From Coffea arabica (taxonomy: Eukaryota > Streptophyta > Magnoliopsida > Gentianales > Rubiaceae): a stretch of 64,000 nt of DNA. The notes under the pieces were generated by a model. The model made no database searches and was not told the origin of the DNA. It was given only the letters and a program-made list of their open reading frames with translations. Position numbers and translations under genes: made by a program. Of this stretch, positions 50,530 through 63,546 are shown piece by piece. Each line of letters opens with the position of its first letter. Within the stretch, counting starts at the first letter, position 1. The stretch is taken from NCBI RefSeq assembly GCF_036785885.1, contig NC_092323.1, positions 16,686,501 to 16,750,500 on the forward strand. The letters run 5' to 3'.

Positions 50530-51610
50530 GCATGCCAATTATGTGAAATGTTTGTACTATTAAAGTACATTGTGGATGATTGTACTTGTATAACGTGGTT
50601 GTTTGTGGATTACTTGTCCATATAATATTAGAGATATTTATTAACTTCTTGTGAAGAAAAAATGTTTATTCATGCCAGAGGATTATGTTGCAGGGAAAAT
50701 ACCGTTTGCCTTTTCTTTTCTGGAATTTTCCTGGTTGAGTTCACACTCTTATTGAGATTTCTGAATGCTATTCTTACTAGTTCAGTAAATTTGCTGTCAT
50801 TGTCAATTCTAAATGCTGCATGGTACATTTCATGAAAAATTCTGAATGAAGCTGCAGAAATAGAGGACCTGCAGAGATGTGTTTCTTTGCTTCCGGTGGT
50901 TTCAATTTTCCCAAGTTTTTCATTTTGTTGGTGTGCAATTCATTATTATTGTTTGGAGATGCATGGATATTGTTACTGTTTTGGTGCTCTGTAGCTATTT
51001 CTTTCACTTATGGTCTTCCACACAGCAGGGAAGCAGGGAGTCAAGTAAAAGTATTACTACTATTGCGTTATCTTGATGATTTTGAGTCTGACAATTGGTT
51101 ATTATATTATCTGGTATCATCAGCCCTTTGTTGGTATGTCGGTCTAGTTTCAAAAGTTGCCAAGGAAATTTTTAATGAGCCCAGGAGGGAATACGTTGCA
51201 ATCTCAGGGTTGTGGTACTTCTTTTCTTTTCTTTTCTTTTCTTTTCTGAACATCCATTCACACAAGCATTGGAAAGCAGGATGCTGCATTCTGGAGAATT
51301 TTAGCTTCTCACACTTCAAATCTCCTTGCAGTCCCTCGAAATTTTTAGATTGCTATAGGAACTTGAACGTGGAGAAAAAGGTATTGGAGATGGAACTGTG
51401 AGCTATGGAATGGAGATATTTACATGCGTTCTTGGACTGGCATATGGTCCTCACAATGAAGACAGAGGACACAAAAAAGAGCATGCACCTTTTTTGTCCA
51501 TTAACGCAAACTACTGTAACACCAATCCTGAAGAACAAATAGCTGACACGCCCTAGTACTGCAATTGCTGACAAGCACATGGGTTCTATAGCATTTGTGA
51601 CTAGTTCTTT

Positions 51611-52326
51611 GAGATAATTTCAGAGAGCTCCCCTAACGTTTTATTTATTTTTTTACTTAGCTCCCCTAAGGTTTGAAAAATTACACTTACCTCCCTTGAT
51701 TTGATAGTTTTAGTAACAAAATCTTAAAATAAATTGATTCGGTCAAATTTTTAAATGAATACCCTAAAATGACCTGCAGTAATGAGTTTTAATTTTATGT
51801 CTATACCTACTAGTAGTAGTAGTAAGTATTTGATAAACAACAATAATATTAATAATAATTTATCATTATGATAGGATACTTTTGATGGTATTTATTATAG
51901 ATTAAATTTATAAGATAGAAAAGAAGATGTTCAAATAATTCATTTAAAGTTTATGAATTTTTTGAGTAGTGGGATTTTGAAAAATTTAGATGTGATTTTG
52001 GACCATTTATTTTTTATTTATTGTTAATTTTGAGACAAAAAATAAAGATCAACAAAAACATTGGATTACTAGATGTGACATTTGGTTACATTAAAAAATA
52101 GAGGTAATAGTGGTGATTGTACAGTTTTATTGGTAAAAAATTAAGAAAAGGAATAAAAAGAAAAAAATAATTTTAAATGGCATTCTAAATATAACAAGGA
52201 AATTTCATAAAAATATTTAAGGGTAGTATTAAATGATAAGGGAGGTATGTGTAATTTTTAAAAGCTCGAGGGAGCTAAATGAAATTGTTTCTAAAAAACC
52301 TCAAGGGAGGTTTCTGAAATTATCCC
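51611..52326. mobile_element. Nested Mutator-type MITE, E5
   Basis: Same insertion as in the other units; 9-bp repeats at 51602-51610 and 52327-52335. Confidence 0.85.
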
Positions 52327-52591
52327 TAGTTCTTTTAGATGGCCAATAAAAAAGTCTCTGTAAAGTTAACTTCTCCGTATGTTTCCACTATTTGCATTTT
52401 TTGTTCTGTGTCGTGTCCTCTGACGAGGGCCATAAATTGCGGAAATACATGTGCTATAAAGCATTCCAATTGCATGTCAAATATATCTCATGAAACGACA
52501 AAGTGAAAATTGTGGTGGAAGTTCTCTAAAAACTCCAATGTAGATCAGCGCATTTCCCACTGTTTCTTCACATTTAAGCAGTGCAATTCTC

Positions 52592-52754
52592 TATAAAAAG
52601 AACTGGCCTCTGCAATTCTCTTTTGAAAAACGAACGAAGAGGATAGAAGACAGAACGTCAAGACGAAGTGGCGACCTTTTCTTAATTAACGTGGTAGCTG
52701 TGTGCACCTCGCCGTGTGGCAACCGGAAACTACGTGCGTGCCACTGGAAGCGAG
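52592..52754 (+). promoter_or_regulatory. Transposase promoter and non-coding first exon, E5
   Basis: TATA box at 52592, donor GT at 52755; upstream of the transposase gene at 53972. Confidence 0.55.
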
Positions 52755-53971
52755 GTAAATTGTAGACGAATGTTTTCAGTTATAAAATTGCAATCTAAAT
52801 TCAATATCTTGCCATTATTTAGATCTTTTGTATGGTAGCCGTTTATATACTCTCACTTAATGCATTGTACGAGTTATTGGTGACTAATCGTTCATATTTT
52901 ACCGCTTCAAAGTGATAATAAATATTTTGAGGTGTTACGAATTGAGTAACCTGGTCGGATGAGTTTTTTGATATAGTACGGACTGGACTTCGTTAGGCTT
53001 GGATTGTTGTTTTATAACCTCTCACTTAATGCATTTATACATTTATATTAATATACATAATATTAATTATACATTTATACATATGATTTACATTTATAGA
53101 TATGTCTCGACATAGGATTCAGAAAGCCTATTAAAGGAAGTAAATTTTTACTTTTAAGCATGCAGATACACAGGTTGTAATGTGTTGTTCTAGCTTGAGT
53201 GTCTTTGAAAACAATAAATAAATAAATAACATTTTTTTTAGGTGACGTATATGAAATAAAAAATAATTAAAACTTATATTTATGATATAAGTAAATAAAA
53301 TTGTGTAAATAATCTATTTACTCAAAATGTATTGTTTGTCTTTTTAGTTGAATGAATTGAAAAAGTAACAGATATTTATAGGAATACATTCATATAATAA
53401 CATTTATTTATAATTTATACATTTATTTATAGTAATAGATAATATAATACAATTATAATATATTTATAAGAGTTTTATATAAGTAAATAAATATATTTAT
53501 TCATAAATATTTATAATTGTATTATAAATGCATAAATGTATATTTATATAAAAATATATAAATTATAAATCACAAATATATTAATTTATACATTTATATA
53601 ATATTCATTTATAATTATATGTATTTATAATAATATACATTTATACATTTATAAATATATTAGTATTAAAAGTTATATTGCCAAATACGTGCTATAAAGT
53701 CATATTGCATAGTATTCTATTTAAAAGTCATATTGCTAATTTATACTCCATAAAGCTACTTTACGTAATTGGTTTGAGAGGATGATGAAGTCTCTAATGG
53801 GACATGTCTGACCAATTACATACTTAATTTATGTCTAATGGGACATGTCTAGATTCCCGACATTTAATTTATGTCCAATACGCAAGTGGTATTAACACAT
53901 TTATGGAATTGGTTATACTCATACAAAACATGCTTATATAAACATATATACAGCTATATACATCCCTTATC

Positions 53972-55381
53972 ATGGCCTGGAACAACCGCCGTGGTGCTAG
54001 AGGACGCAATGCGGACCGCATGAGGCAAGATGAGGAAGATGAGGCCTTACTTCTTATGAGTGCATCGTTAATGTTAATGCATCCGTCACTTGCACACGTG
54101 GATAATAATCAACCACTTCCGCAACATGATGGTTCATTCACAGATAGGCAGTGGGTGGAACGCGTACTCTACGGTCATCATAGACGCTCAATAGACAACA
54201 TGCGTATCACGACTGATAATTTCTTGCTACTGTCCAATATCCTTGTCGAGAGACAGTACGTTCCACACAATTACCAACAGCGCGTGCCCATACAGGAGGC
54301 GCTTGCTATGACTTTAATGTTGGTCAGCCACAAGCATACGCACCGTGTGTTGGGGACTATTTTTGATCGATCCATCGAGACGATTAATCGAAATATAAAA
54401 AAGGTGCTCCGAGGCCTGTGTCTATTTGCAGCTGAAATAATACGACCGGGTGACCAGACTGCAGTTCATCCACGAATTGCAAACTCAACTAATTTTTATC
54501 CGTGGTTCAAGGTAATGTGGAAAGAATACTGATTTTTGGCGACTCTGTAGTACGACGATTCTATAAAGTTGATTATATATTTTTTACACATATTAGGATG
54601 CCGTGGGAGCGATGGATGGCACCCACATCTCAGCTTGTCCTCCGACAGGCGAGCAAATGGCATATACAAATCGGCACGGGTGGCAATCACAGAATGTTCT
54701 GGCAGTTTGTGACCATGACATGCGCTTCATCTATGTGTATGCTGGATGGGAGGGAAGTGCACACGATGCGCGAGTGTTGGAGTCAGCATTAGCATATCCG
54801 TCCGATTTTCCACTGCCGCAACCTGGTAAGTGATGGGTCCAATATTTCAAGTCAAGCATGTGCTATGCTTTATTTCCACAACTCCTATTTTTTATCGCGT
54901 TTATTAATTAGAATAACTTTGTCAAATAGGCCAGTACTACTTAGTTGATGCGGCATACAGGAATGCTCCTGGTTTCATGCCTCCGTATAAGAACGTGGGG
55001 TCCGAATCTCCGTCAAAGACCTTGTTCAATACTCGACATTCGCAACTGCGCAATGTCATTGAGCGCACATTCGGTGTGCTTAAGAAAAGATTCAAATGGT
55101 TAAAGGGTCCGGTAGATAATTTCTATATGAGCACTCAAATCAGTATAGTCATTGCTTGTTGTGCGTTGCACAACTTTTTAAGGATGCACCAACCAGAAGA
55201 TGCTCATTTTCAACGGTTTGAATCACAAGACGTGCACTTAAATGAAGAGCCAGAAATAGGCGGGCTAGTACCTCAGCCGTTCGCATTAAACGTGTCTCCT
55301 GCAGAGCTGGCGGAATGGAAAGCTAAACGAGACTACATAGCGACTCAAATGTATGCAGCACGAGGGCGACGCCGCCGTTAA
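53972..55381 (+). CDS. PIF/Harbinger transposase, three exons, copy in E5
   Basis: Exons 53972-54511, 54597-54825 and 54930-55381. Same 406-aa product with intact triad; long hexamer block downstream. This is the last complete transposase gene in the window; that of E6 lies beyond the right edge. Confidence 0.93.
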
Positions 55382-55549
55382 GTGTTCATCGCATTAAGTA
55401 GGATTGTAATTGTCCCTAAAATATATTTTCCCATGTGTAGAATGTACTTAAAATGTCCTCGATTTCCAACTTCTAAATTAATCTGTACCGTTTGGGTATT
55501 AAGTATGCAATTGGTTTAGCGTAAACGTAGTATAAAATCAAAATTTTCG

Positions 55550-55600
55550 AAGTCAAAGTCAAAATTTTCGAAGTCAAAGTCAAAGTCAAAGTCAAAGTCA
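55550..55600. repeat. GTCAAA hexamer block, E5 3' subterminal (long form)
   Basis: Long form, as in E0 and E4. Confidence 0.8.
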
Positions 55601-55729
55601 CATGCTTAAATTCAATAATAAGCACCTGTCCAAACGCTAATTTACACGATTTACTTGCTATCCAAACGCCTATTTCATATTTACGCGATCTTAAAAAGTA
55701 ACCTAAAAAATATCCCAAATAACTTACAA

Positions 55730-55758
55730 TCCAAACAAACCCTGAGGAAGTGTTTGGA
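55730..55758. repeat. E5/E6 junction: 3' TIR - TGA - 5' TIR
   Basis: TGA at 55743-55745 between the two terminal repeats. Confidence 0.75.
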
Positions 55759-56230
55759 AAGCATAATTGGTGGGTAATTTGAAATTTTAAGAAATTAGCG
55801 TTTGTACTGTGTAAATAAAAGTGGTGGGGTAATTTACTGTAGAGTTCCGACATTGGATTCCTTAGGTGCAGCCTTTTGCACTAAAGTCATGCAAAAATTC
55901 ATTCCTTCACGTGGCAACTGCATTTTGACGGAAACCTGCAAAAAAAATAACCGTTGGTTGAGGAGAGTAAAGGCATTTACTCCTGAACACAGCACAAAGG
56001 CTAGAAGTGCTCCTCTATTCGGGCCTCTCTTCGCCATTTTCATCTACCAACAGACGGGAAAGACAGCTGCAATCAAACCCAGCTTGCAGAGACGTCCGGC
56101 AAACAAGATCCTTGACTGAAGTTTTGAATCTATCGGACGCATTTCACCCTGCCGCGGTCGACGCTTCCAACACCCAAACGGAATTTCTTGCTCCGAGCCC
56201 ATTCCACTTTCTCCCTATCTACAGCGGCAG
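55746..56230 (+). promoter_or_regulatory. Myb-gene promoter and non-coding first exon, E6
   Basis: G-box at 55908, donor GT at 56231. T at 55805, as in E5. Confidence 0.5.
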
Positions 56231-58079
56231 GTACAATTCCCTCGATTTTCTGGATTTAGCTGCAATTTACATTCCATAAACCTGCGTTGATCTGTCTTTC
56301 TAGTTGTCCACGGCTTCATCAGCTGATTATCTCCCTTGGACACCTGATTTTGTGTTGGCTGTGTGCGAAGAGTAGATTTCGTTTATGGTAGATTAAAATG
56401 TACTTAGGATTAATTGAACCCGAATCTGAATGAATGGTGGAATAAAGCTGCTCTGGCCTTTCAAATTGGGAGGTTATGAGCATTAAAACTGGATTAACTG
56501 GATATATTGCAAGCAGGGAGATTTATTGTCTTTGGGCTTTTTTCTTATCATGGAAAGAAAATTTAATGGGGAAAATAAAATCTGTCCTGAATTTATTAGG
56601 AGGATAAGTCGATGTTAGAAGTTAATTTTGCTTTAGAATATGTCAATTTAAGCAGGTGAAATAATTGATGGTGGACAGAAGTAAAATATATTATGACCCT
56701 TAAAAAAATAAATTTATCACCCTTAAAAAAAATAATTGAAGTAAAATATATTCTACAATTACGTAAATTAAAGATGGACAGAAGTTGTTTAATAAAGTTT
56801 TGCCAAAAAATACAAGGGATTTTCACTGCTTAATTGCATTGGCCTTTGGCAATCAGTTTTCTTTTTTTCCATGGTTTCTTTTGCTTTCTTTCCAATTAAA
56901 AAGGTTTGCCTCATAACGCACAAGGATTGGACAAGTGTGATAGGAAACATAAAAGCAAAATATACCGGTCTGCTGTAAAATTTATAAAGTATTTAAAGTT
57001 AAATGTGGGTGGCGTCTGGATGCCCAAGGCAGTAATATGCAAAATATTACTGATAATGAGCCAACGAGTCCCTGGATTAATACTTTGAAGTTAGCAGCAA
57101 GTTACTTGTCCTTGGCATTGATCATGTTTATTATTGAATAATAAACTCATACTTTAACGTAGTATAAGTTGTTTAATGGGATGCTATAAAATAAGTCATA
57201 ACTGAGATAGTATATGAAGGAAAAGAAAAAATGGTTTTGAAGAAGAATTAAAATTGGACATATACTTGACAACAAAAGTTTACATGAGCAGCCCAGAGAA
57301 AAGAATCTTTACATTTTGAGTGTGACCCAGAACCAAAGGAAAATAAAAGGACTAGGATTTGTGCCTTTTCAACAAAGAAATTGTATCAGATTATACGGAA
57401 TACATAATCCTGCACAGTTATAGATGCTTGAATTCATAACTTTTGGTTCTGTTGTAAGTCTCATTTGATGAGGTTAGATACATGTCAATTAGCTTATAGA
57501 CTTGTCGATTAGGAGTCAATTACCTTATTATTGTGGGCTGCTAATTTCCAGAATTAACAGAAGCATGGGATTTTTTGTTGATCAATGGAACTTGAAAGCT
57601 AACATGCTGGGAATTTGTTTGGATGCAAACTCCCATTTGCTGTTTGGATGCATATTTTTTGCAATGAGTTAATAATTTTACTGTCCAGCTGCTGCCATTT
57701 CGGTTGTTCTGAGGCATTTCTCTCTTCGGTTATGACCGCTGAGAAGAGGAAGAAGCCTTCTTGCGATTGTATGTTCTTTCTACGCTGTATTAGAAAGTAA
57801 TTTTCGCAGCATATTCATTGGTTAATAATACTTTTTGTTCGAATTTTGAAGCCTCACCTGTTAGCTGTACGTCCGATTGCTCTACCCGTTCGTCAACTGC
57901 ATCCAACAACTACATCAAGTGCCTTGAGGTCTATTTTGAGGCAAGTGCCTTTGTTGAGTTCCTTCTGCACCTGTTTTTGCTTTCACTATTGATTGTCCAG
58001 ATCTGTTTCCAAACCACTTTAATTCAATTTCTGTTATCTCAGTCCACTGCTAACTCTTTTTCCCCATCAAACTTAGCAA

Positions 58080-61000
58080 ATGGCTTCTAGGATTCACTGG
58101 ACTGATGCAATGGATGAAGCTTTCCTCACAGCCTACGTCAGTTTTCGGGAAAATGACGTTTGGGACAAGAGGAAGTCGCTAGAGACCAACTACGACATGT
58201 TGGCAGCCCATTTGGTGAGCAATCACATATTGACTGTGACTGGCCAGCAATTGCAGACCAGATTCTATCACATCAAGAAGAAATGGGACCTGTTCTGCAA
58301 TCTGCGTGGGATTTCATCAAAAACAGAGACCGGGGTTGGGTGGAGTGAGGACAGCTACTGTTTCACTGCTGATGATGAACATTGGGCCAACTTGGAGCAG
58401 GTATGGACTTGTCGCTTCCCTGACTTCTGTTAATTGAATTTCTTTGTACTTCAGATTTGAAAGGTGACTTCAGATTCCCTATTGAACTAAAATCTGAGCA
58501 CTCAATCTTGTTTAAACTGCACTTGTTATTTAATTCTCACTTGTGTCTAATCCTTGATGCCTTTTCATCCTTGATTTTCCGGTGACTTAATCAATTTTTA
58601 TATGCTGACTCCACTTGTTATTCCGTCTTATTTTCAATCCTCGAAGTCTTTTGATGAGTTAATCTTGTAGCTCAGTCATTACAATTACCTTATTAGATTG
58701 AATGATGAAAAGAACCTGTAATTTGGTGCACAACTACATATTCAATTCTGAATAGAACTAGATTTGGGTTATAAAGGGTTATAAGGGGAGGTTCCTGAAT
58801 AATATAAGTATTTTCCTTGTTAAAATAACTTGAATATTTAGAGTTTTCAGTAAGCGCATGAAATTTTACATAATAAAAAAAATTACAGCTTCAATGAATT
58901 CGGATGACAACTCGGGTTACATCCCTTTTCATGAAACTCAAAAGTTAAACAATTCATTTGTTCCATCTATAACATCCCTTTTCATAACTGCATGGGCCTA
59001 TCCTCGCAAGAATTTATCCTTAGTCTCAATAATTTAACAGGCCTGCTTTAATTAAAATTTGGTGCCTTTTAGTTGCTTTGATGCCTTTTAGTTGAGACTA
59101 AATTTGGTGTCTTCTATTTGTTGTAAAGTACAAAGGAGGAAAAAAAAAGAGTTGTTTATAGGAGAAAATTTAGTACTTTAATATTTTGCTAAACATTTTT
59201 AGTCAAATTTGTAACTGTTATATATATATATATATATATATATATCCAATTCTGGATAACCTTTTCTGAAATCAAAGTCCCTGTTCAATTAATATGGTCC
59301 GTGCAGATCTTTTCCTGCAAAGGTTGTTACTTGTTGGGACCATTACCAACTGTAACTTTGAATTTTGAATGCTGAATCTTGATCAGGATTGTCCTGGTTT
59401 ATTTATTGGCAGAGTAGATAATTTTAATATCTCACCTCAGCTATGATCTTCCTCAATCCTTCCAAGTTCCAGCATTCGGGCATGGCATTTGTACTTTTGT
59501 TGATTTGACAACTCACATAATTGTTTGGACATAAAAAGTGTAAAATAATTTCAAGAATTAAAAATCTTATACAAAGACACGTTTGAAAAAACAAAGAAAA
59601 CAAGAAAGCAAATTTCAGAGATGCATGGAATATTTCATTATGAGCTTATCAAAGCTTCTCGCCAAAGTCACACCAGAAGCAGCAGCACTTCTATGAACTT
59701 TAGAGAGCAATATGAAGAAATTTCTGAGCCATTCGAAACTTGAAAATGACCAATTGTATTCTATTTAGTGCCTGCACTGCTGATGTCAATTATAATGATA
59801 CTAATGAATGGCCTTCTCATAAAGTGATGAGTTAGTGTCAAGCCTCTATCTGCACATCCCAAATTGATATCCAAACATCTTTGCTATTTTACTCTCGTTT
59901 AAATTGTTTTTTTTTTTGCATAGACAGCTGCAGTGCCAACCTTTTTTTATCTAATCTTTCATGTTCTTTCTTTTCTCCTTTCTTGATGTGCTTTTTTCGA
60001 TGAATTTGACTTGTCGATTAGTGCATTTCCTTCAATTCGTGAAATGGGATGCTGATTATTTGGTTGATTTTGGTTTTTATGGCTCCACTTATTGAAATTC
60101 TGATCATTGTCGACGAAAAAAGTTGTTTCTTTTTTTTATTCATCCTCATTTTAAGTCTTTCTTGCTGAATCTGCTTTTTTTCGAGTGTGTTTTGGAGGCT
60201 TGGTTGTGTTTTCTGTTTCTTCACAAAGTAATCAGCTGTGGCTTTGGATTCTTTTATCCTCTCTGTATGGGTTATATTGGAAGTAAGATGTAATAGTAGC
60301 AAATCAAGGCAGCATTAGTGAGTAAATTTATAAATCTGGGTTCTTGTTTCCATGATATGATTTACTTGAAGTTGGATTATCCTTCGCTTAGTTGACCATT
60401 CTTTTCTGGGCAGACGGATTAACTGGATTAGCTTTGATTGGATTATTTGACTGCAAAATGTGAAAATTGCTCGGCTTAGCTGCTGGTGATTTGTCATTCA
60501 CAACTCTTTCTTTAATATACAGAAATATTAGCTATCGACAAAGTTTTGGATCCTGGATTTAGCTATCGACATAGTTAATTGAATTAGCATTTTCCTTGTT
60601 GAAATAACTCGAATCTTATAATAATATTTTCCTTGTACACTATCAATTCATGTGTGCTCACTTCATATTTGCATTTCACCAGACCAATGCCTCGTACGTT
60701 GACTTCAAAAAAGAGAATTCATGCTACTGGTACGATCGGTTGACACCGCTACTGCTTGGAAGACATGCCACAGGCAGCCGTGCCCAGTCTGCAAGCGAGG
60801 TAGTTCCATCGGAACCGCCTCGCCGAGAACGGTCCAACACTGCTGCTAAAAATCGGAAGGGAAAAGGTCAAGCCTCTAGTTCGAGGGTGCCTACTCCGGT
60901 GAACGTACCAGCAGTTGAGGATGACGACGACGTCTACTATGTTCCCCCAGTTCCTGGTGCAGTTGGAGGAAAACGGTCAGCCTCAAGCTTAGGAACCAGT

Positions 61001-61321
61001 GGTGAACCTGAAGGGAGTAGAGGTTCAAAATCGACACGGTCATCTACTGGTCTTGAGGATGCTATAAGCAAGATCGGGAATTACACCGACTTCGTTCTTG
61101 AGGACAGACGGAGTAGGTCGGAGTTCGACTCCCTCTACGGCATAATGCAGTGCCAGGATGTGATCACCTCAATGGATATTCCGGACGAGTGGAGACTTGA
61201 AGCATGTGATCACTATGCCAAATATGAGAACGAGGGTGCAAGGATTATTTTTCTTAGAGCTTCTGCAGCCGATCGCTACGGCTACATCCTCAAGTTGATG
61301 AAGCTAAAAGGCTTGGCCTAG
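58080..61321 (+). CDS. Myb/SANT-like accessory protein, two exons, copy in E6 (Ala184 variant)
   Basis: Exons 58080-58400 and 60683-61321; C at 60912 gives Ala184. Same protein as in E4 and E5. Its partner transposase lies outside the window. Confidence 0.88.
59219..59245. repeat. (TA)n microsatellite in the Myb intron, E6
   Basis: A 27-base run. Confidence 0.9.
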
Positions 61322-62402
61322 GCATGCCAATTATGTGAAATGTTTGTACTATTAAAGTACATTGTGGATGATTGTACTTGTATAACGTGGTTGTTTGTGG
61401 ATTACTTGTCCATATAATATTAGAGATATTTATTAACTTCTTGTGAAGAAAAAATGTTTATTCATGCCAGAGGATTATGTTGCAGGGAAAATACCGTTTG
61501 CCTTTTCTTTTCTGGAATTTTCCTGGTTGAGTTCACACTCTTATTGAGATTTCTGAATGCTATTCTTACTAGTTCAGTAAATTTGCTGTCATTGTCAATT
61601 CTAAATGCTGCATGGTACATTTCATGAAAAATTCTGAATGAAGCTGCAGAAATAGAGGACCTGCAGAGATGTGTTTCTTTGCTTCCGGTGGTTTCAATTT
61701 TCCCAAGTTTTTCATTTTGTTGGTGTGCAATTCATTATTATTGTTTGGAGATGCATGGATATTGTTACTGTTTTGGTGCTCTGTAGCTATTTCTTTCACT
61801 TATGGTCTTCCACACAGCAGGGAAGCAGGGAGTCAAGTAAAAGTATTACTACTATTGCGTTATCTTGATGATTTTGAGTCTGACAATTGGTTATTATATT
61901 ATCTGGTATCATCAGCCCTTTGTTGGTATGTCGGTCTAGTTTCAAAAGTTGCCAAGGAAATTTTTAATGAGCCCAGGAGGGAATACGTTGCAATCTCAGG
62001 GTTGTGGTACTTCTTTTCTTTTCTTTTCTTTTCTTTTCTGAACATCCATTCACACAAGCATTGGAAAGCAGGATGCTGCATTCTGGAGAATTTTAGCTTC
62101 TCACACTTCAAATCTCCTTGCAGTCCCTCGAAATTTTTAGATTGCTATAGGAACTTGAACGTGGAGAAAAAGGTATTGGAGATGGAACTGTGAGCTATGG
62201 AATGGAGATATTTACATGCGTTCTTGGACTGGCATATGGTCCTCACAATGAAGACAGAGGACACAAAAAAGAGCATGCACCTTTTTTGTCCATTAACGCA
62301 AACTACTGTAACACCAATCCTGAAGAACAAATAGCTGACACGCCCTAGTACTGCAATTGCTGACAAGCACATGGGTTCTATAGCATTTGTGACTAGTTCT
62401 TT

Positions 62403-63118
62403 GAGATAATTTCAGAGAGCTCCCCTAACGTTTTATTTATTTTTTTACTTAGCTCCCCTAAGGTTTGAAAAATTACACTTACCTCCCTTGATTTGATAGT
62501 TTTAGTAACAAAATCTTAAAATAAATTGATTCGGTCAAATTTTTAAATGAATACCCTAAAATGACCTGCAGTAATGAGTTTTAATTTTATGTCTATACCT
62601 ACTAGTAGTAGTAGTAAGTATTTGATAAACAACAATAATATTAATAATAATTTATCATTATGATAGGATACTTTTGATGGTATTTATTATAGATTAAATT
62701 TATAAGATAGAAAAGAAGATGTTCAAATAATTCATTTAAAGTTTATGAATTTTTTGAGTAGTGGGATTTTGAAAAATTTAGATGTGATTTTGGACCATTT
62801 ATTTTTTATTTATTGTTAATTTTGAGACAAAAAATAAAGATCAACAAAAACATTGGATTACTAGATGTGACATTTGGTTACATTAAAAAATAGAGGTAAT
62901 AGTGGTGATTGTACAGTTTTATTGGTAAAAAATTAAGAAAAGGAATAAAAAGAAAAAAATAATTTTAAATGGCATTCTAAATATAACAAGGAAATTTCAT
63001 AAAAATATTTAAGGGTAGTATTAAATGATAAGGGAGGTATGTGTAATTTTTAAAAGCTCGAGGGAGCTAAATGAAATTGTTTCTAAAAAACCTCAAGGGA
63101 GGTTTCTGAAATTATCCC
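62403..63118. mobile_element. Nested Mutator-type MITE, E6
   Basis: Same insertion as in the other units; 9-bp repeats at 62394-62402 and 63119-63127. Confidence 0.85.
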
Positions 63119-63383
63119 TAGTTCTTTTAGATGGCCAATAAAAAAGTCTCTGTAAAGTTAACTTCTCCGTATGTTTCCACTATTTGCATTTTTTGTTCTG
63201 TGTCGTGTCCTCTGACGAGGGCCATAAATTGCGGAAATACATGTGCTATAAAGCATTCCAATTGCATGTCAAATATATCTCATGAAACGACAAAGTGAAA
63301 ATTGTGGTGGAAGTTCTCTAAAAACTCCAATGTAGATCAGCGCATTTCCCACTGTTTCTTCACATTTAAGCAGTGCAATTCTC

Positions 63384-63546
63384 TATAAAAAGAACTGGCC
63401 TCTGCAATTCTCTTTTGAAAAACGAACGAAGAGGATAGAAGACAGAACGTCAAGACGAAGTGGCGACCTTTTCTTAATTAACGTGGTAGCTGTGTGCACC
63501 TCGCCGTGTGGCAACCGGAAACTACGTGCGTGCCACTGGAAGCGAG
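63384..63546 (+). promoter_or_regulatory. Transposase promoter and non-coding first exon, E6
   Basis: TATA box at 63384, donor GT at 63547. The coding region it would serve lies beyond the window edge. Confidence 0.5.

Larger units (their letters stand above)
44954..55742 (+). mobile_element. E5: complete PIF/Harbinger autonomous element
   Basis: A 10,789-bp unit with Myb-like gene at 47288-50529 and transposase gene at 53972-55381. It shares T at 45013, G at 45520, Ala184 and the long hexamer block with its sub-type. Changes seen only in this unit are C at 45923, C at 46416, T at 46920 and G at 46925, all in the Myb 5'-UTR intron region. Confidence 0.85.
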
